6,020 bases of DNA, from assembly GCA_030620285.1 (NCBI GenBank), contig JAUXFA010000082.1, forward strand, positions 1-6,020. The letters run 5' to 3'. Position 1 is the first letter of the stretch. Each line of letters begins with the position of its first letter. Positions 5,846-6,020 of this stretch are shown here, in pieces. The notes below the pieces were generated by a model. The model made no database searches, was not told where the DNA came from, and saw nothing but the letters and a program-made list of their open reading frames with translations. The translations under genes were made by a program, and so were the position numbers. Origin of the DNA: Piscirickettsiaceae bacterium. GTDB lineage: Bacteria > Pseudomonadota > Gammaproteobacteria > Nitrosococcales > Methylophagaceae.

Positions 5846-6020
5846 ATGAACTTTAATGTTTATCCTTCATTTCGTTCTGTCACTAAACGTGCAGTCCGCT
5901 TTGAGGGCAATAATTTCATCGGTAGGAAATATGTAGTAATACATATGAAAACAGGCGGAGGACCCCCTGTTTTTAGTATAGGCAAGCGATACAAAAGATA
6001 TCTGCCGAGCGTATTCAAAA
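5846..6020 (+). CDS. Unrecognised basic protein, 5' end (partial)
   Basis: An open frame begins with ATG at 5846 and runs 58 codons to the window edge without a stop. The start is well supported by the GAGGAGA site upstream and a candidate promoter at 5794-5822. The visible peptide begins MNFNVYPSFRSVTKRAVRF and contains GRKYVVIHMKTGGGPPVFSIGKRYKRYLPS in two neighbouring blocks; it is rich in Arg and Lys, has no signal peptide or membrane segment, and has a Gly-Gly-Gly-Pro-Pro turn at about residues 37-41. I do not recognise a family, and no function is proposed. The gene begins 244 bases after the transposase-like gene, in the same direction, with its own promoter-like sequence, so it may be an independent unit. 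Confidence 0.6.
   Translation, partial: MNFNVYPSFRSVTKRAVRFEGNNFIGRKYVVIHMKTGGGPPVFSIGKRYKRYLPSVFK

Noticed and set aside
5830..5848. Similarity of the GAGGAGATATATACATATG leader to the phage T7 gene 10 leader used in expression vectors
   Set aside because: It differs by an inserted TA and by flanking sequence; no tag, cloning site array or vector sequence follows, so it is best read as a natural strong ribosome binding site.

Overview
The window looks like the chromosome of a moderately AT-rich gammaproteobacterium, probably a marine Alteromonadales or Vibrionales type. The evidence is the gene content (ihfA with a small MerR gene and a proline tRNA, then tas, ygfZ, ygfX and nadB) and the protein similarity as I recognise it. 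I cannot fix a genus from the sequence alone.

Layout. Positions 1-79 hold the 3' end of ihfA. A MerR-type regulator (63-419) overlaps it, followed by a strong hairpin (431-453) and a complete tRNA-Pro(GGG) gene (476-552). The aldo/keto reductase gene tas (590-1636) starts 37 bases after the tRNA. It meets ygfZ (1640-2602, minus) tail to tail with a 3-base gap. ygfX (2675-3115, plus) is divergent from ygfZ. Its end overlaps the end of nadB (3096-4696, minus) by 20 bases. nadB carries a one-base frameshift near 3756-3758, so as given it is a broken or split L-aspartate oxidase gene. Beyond nadB lies an intergenic stretch with small repeats and a palindrome around a TATAAA box. Next comes a 220-codon gene (4939-5601) related to IS1595/IS1016-type transposases, in which every catalytic position I can align is substituted. 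A second repeat-bearing intergenic stretch follows, and the window ends inside an unrecognised gene (from 5846) with a very good ribosome binding site.

How the genes work together. The left part is a housekeeping unit for nucleoid architecture (IHF), a small regulator and a tRNA. The middle is an Fe-S/flavin-related neighbourhood: YgfZ supports Fe-S enzymes, and YgfX is the membrane partner of the flavinylation factor SdhE. NadB makes iminoaspartate for NAD synthesis. sdhE, which commonly sits between ygfZ and ygfX in related genomes, is missing here, and rpoE, the usual divergent neighbour of nadB, is not within reach.

The most unusual item is the intact but apparently catalytically dead transposase-like gene without visible terminal inverted repeats. 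It is a candidate domesticated DNA-binding protein. The nadB frameshift and the sdhE-less ygfX come next.
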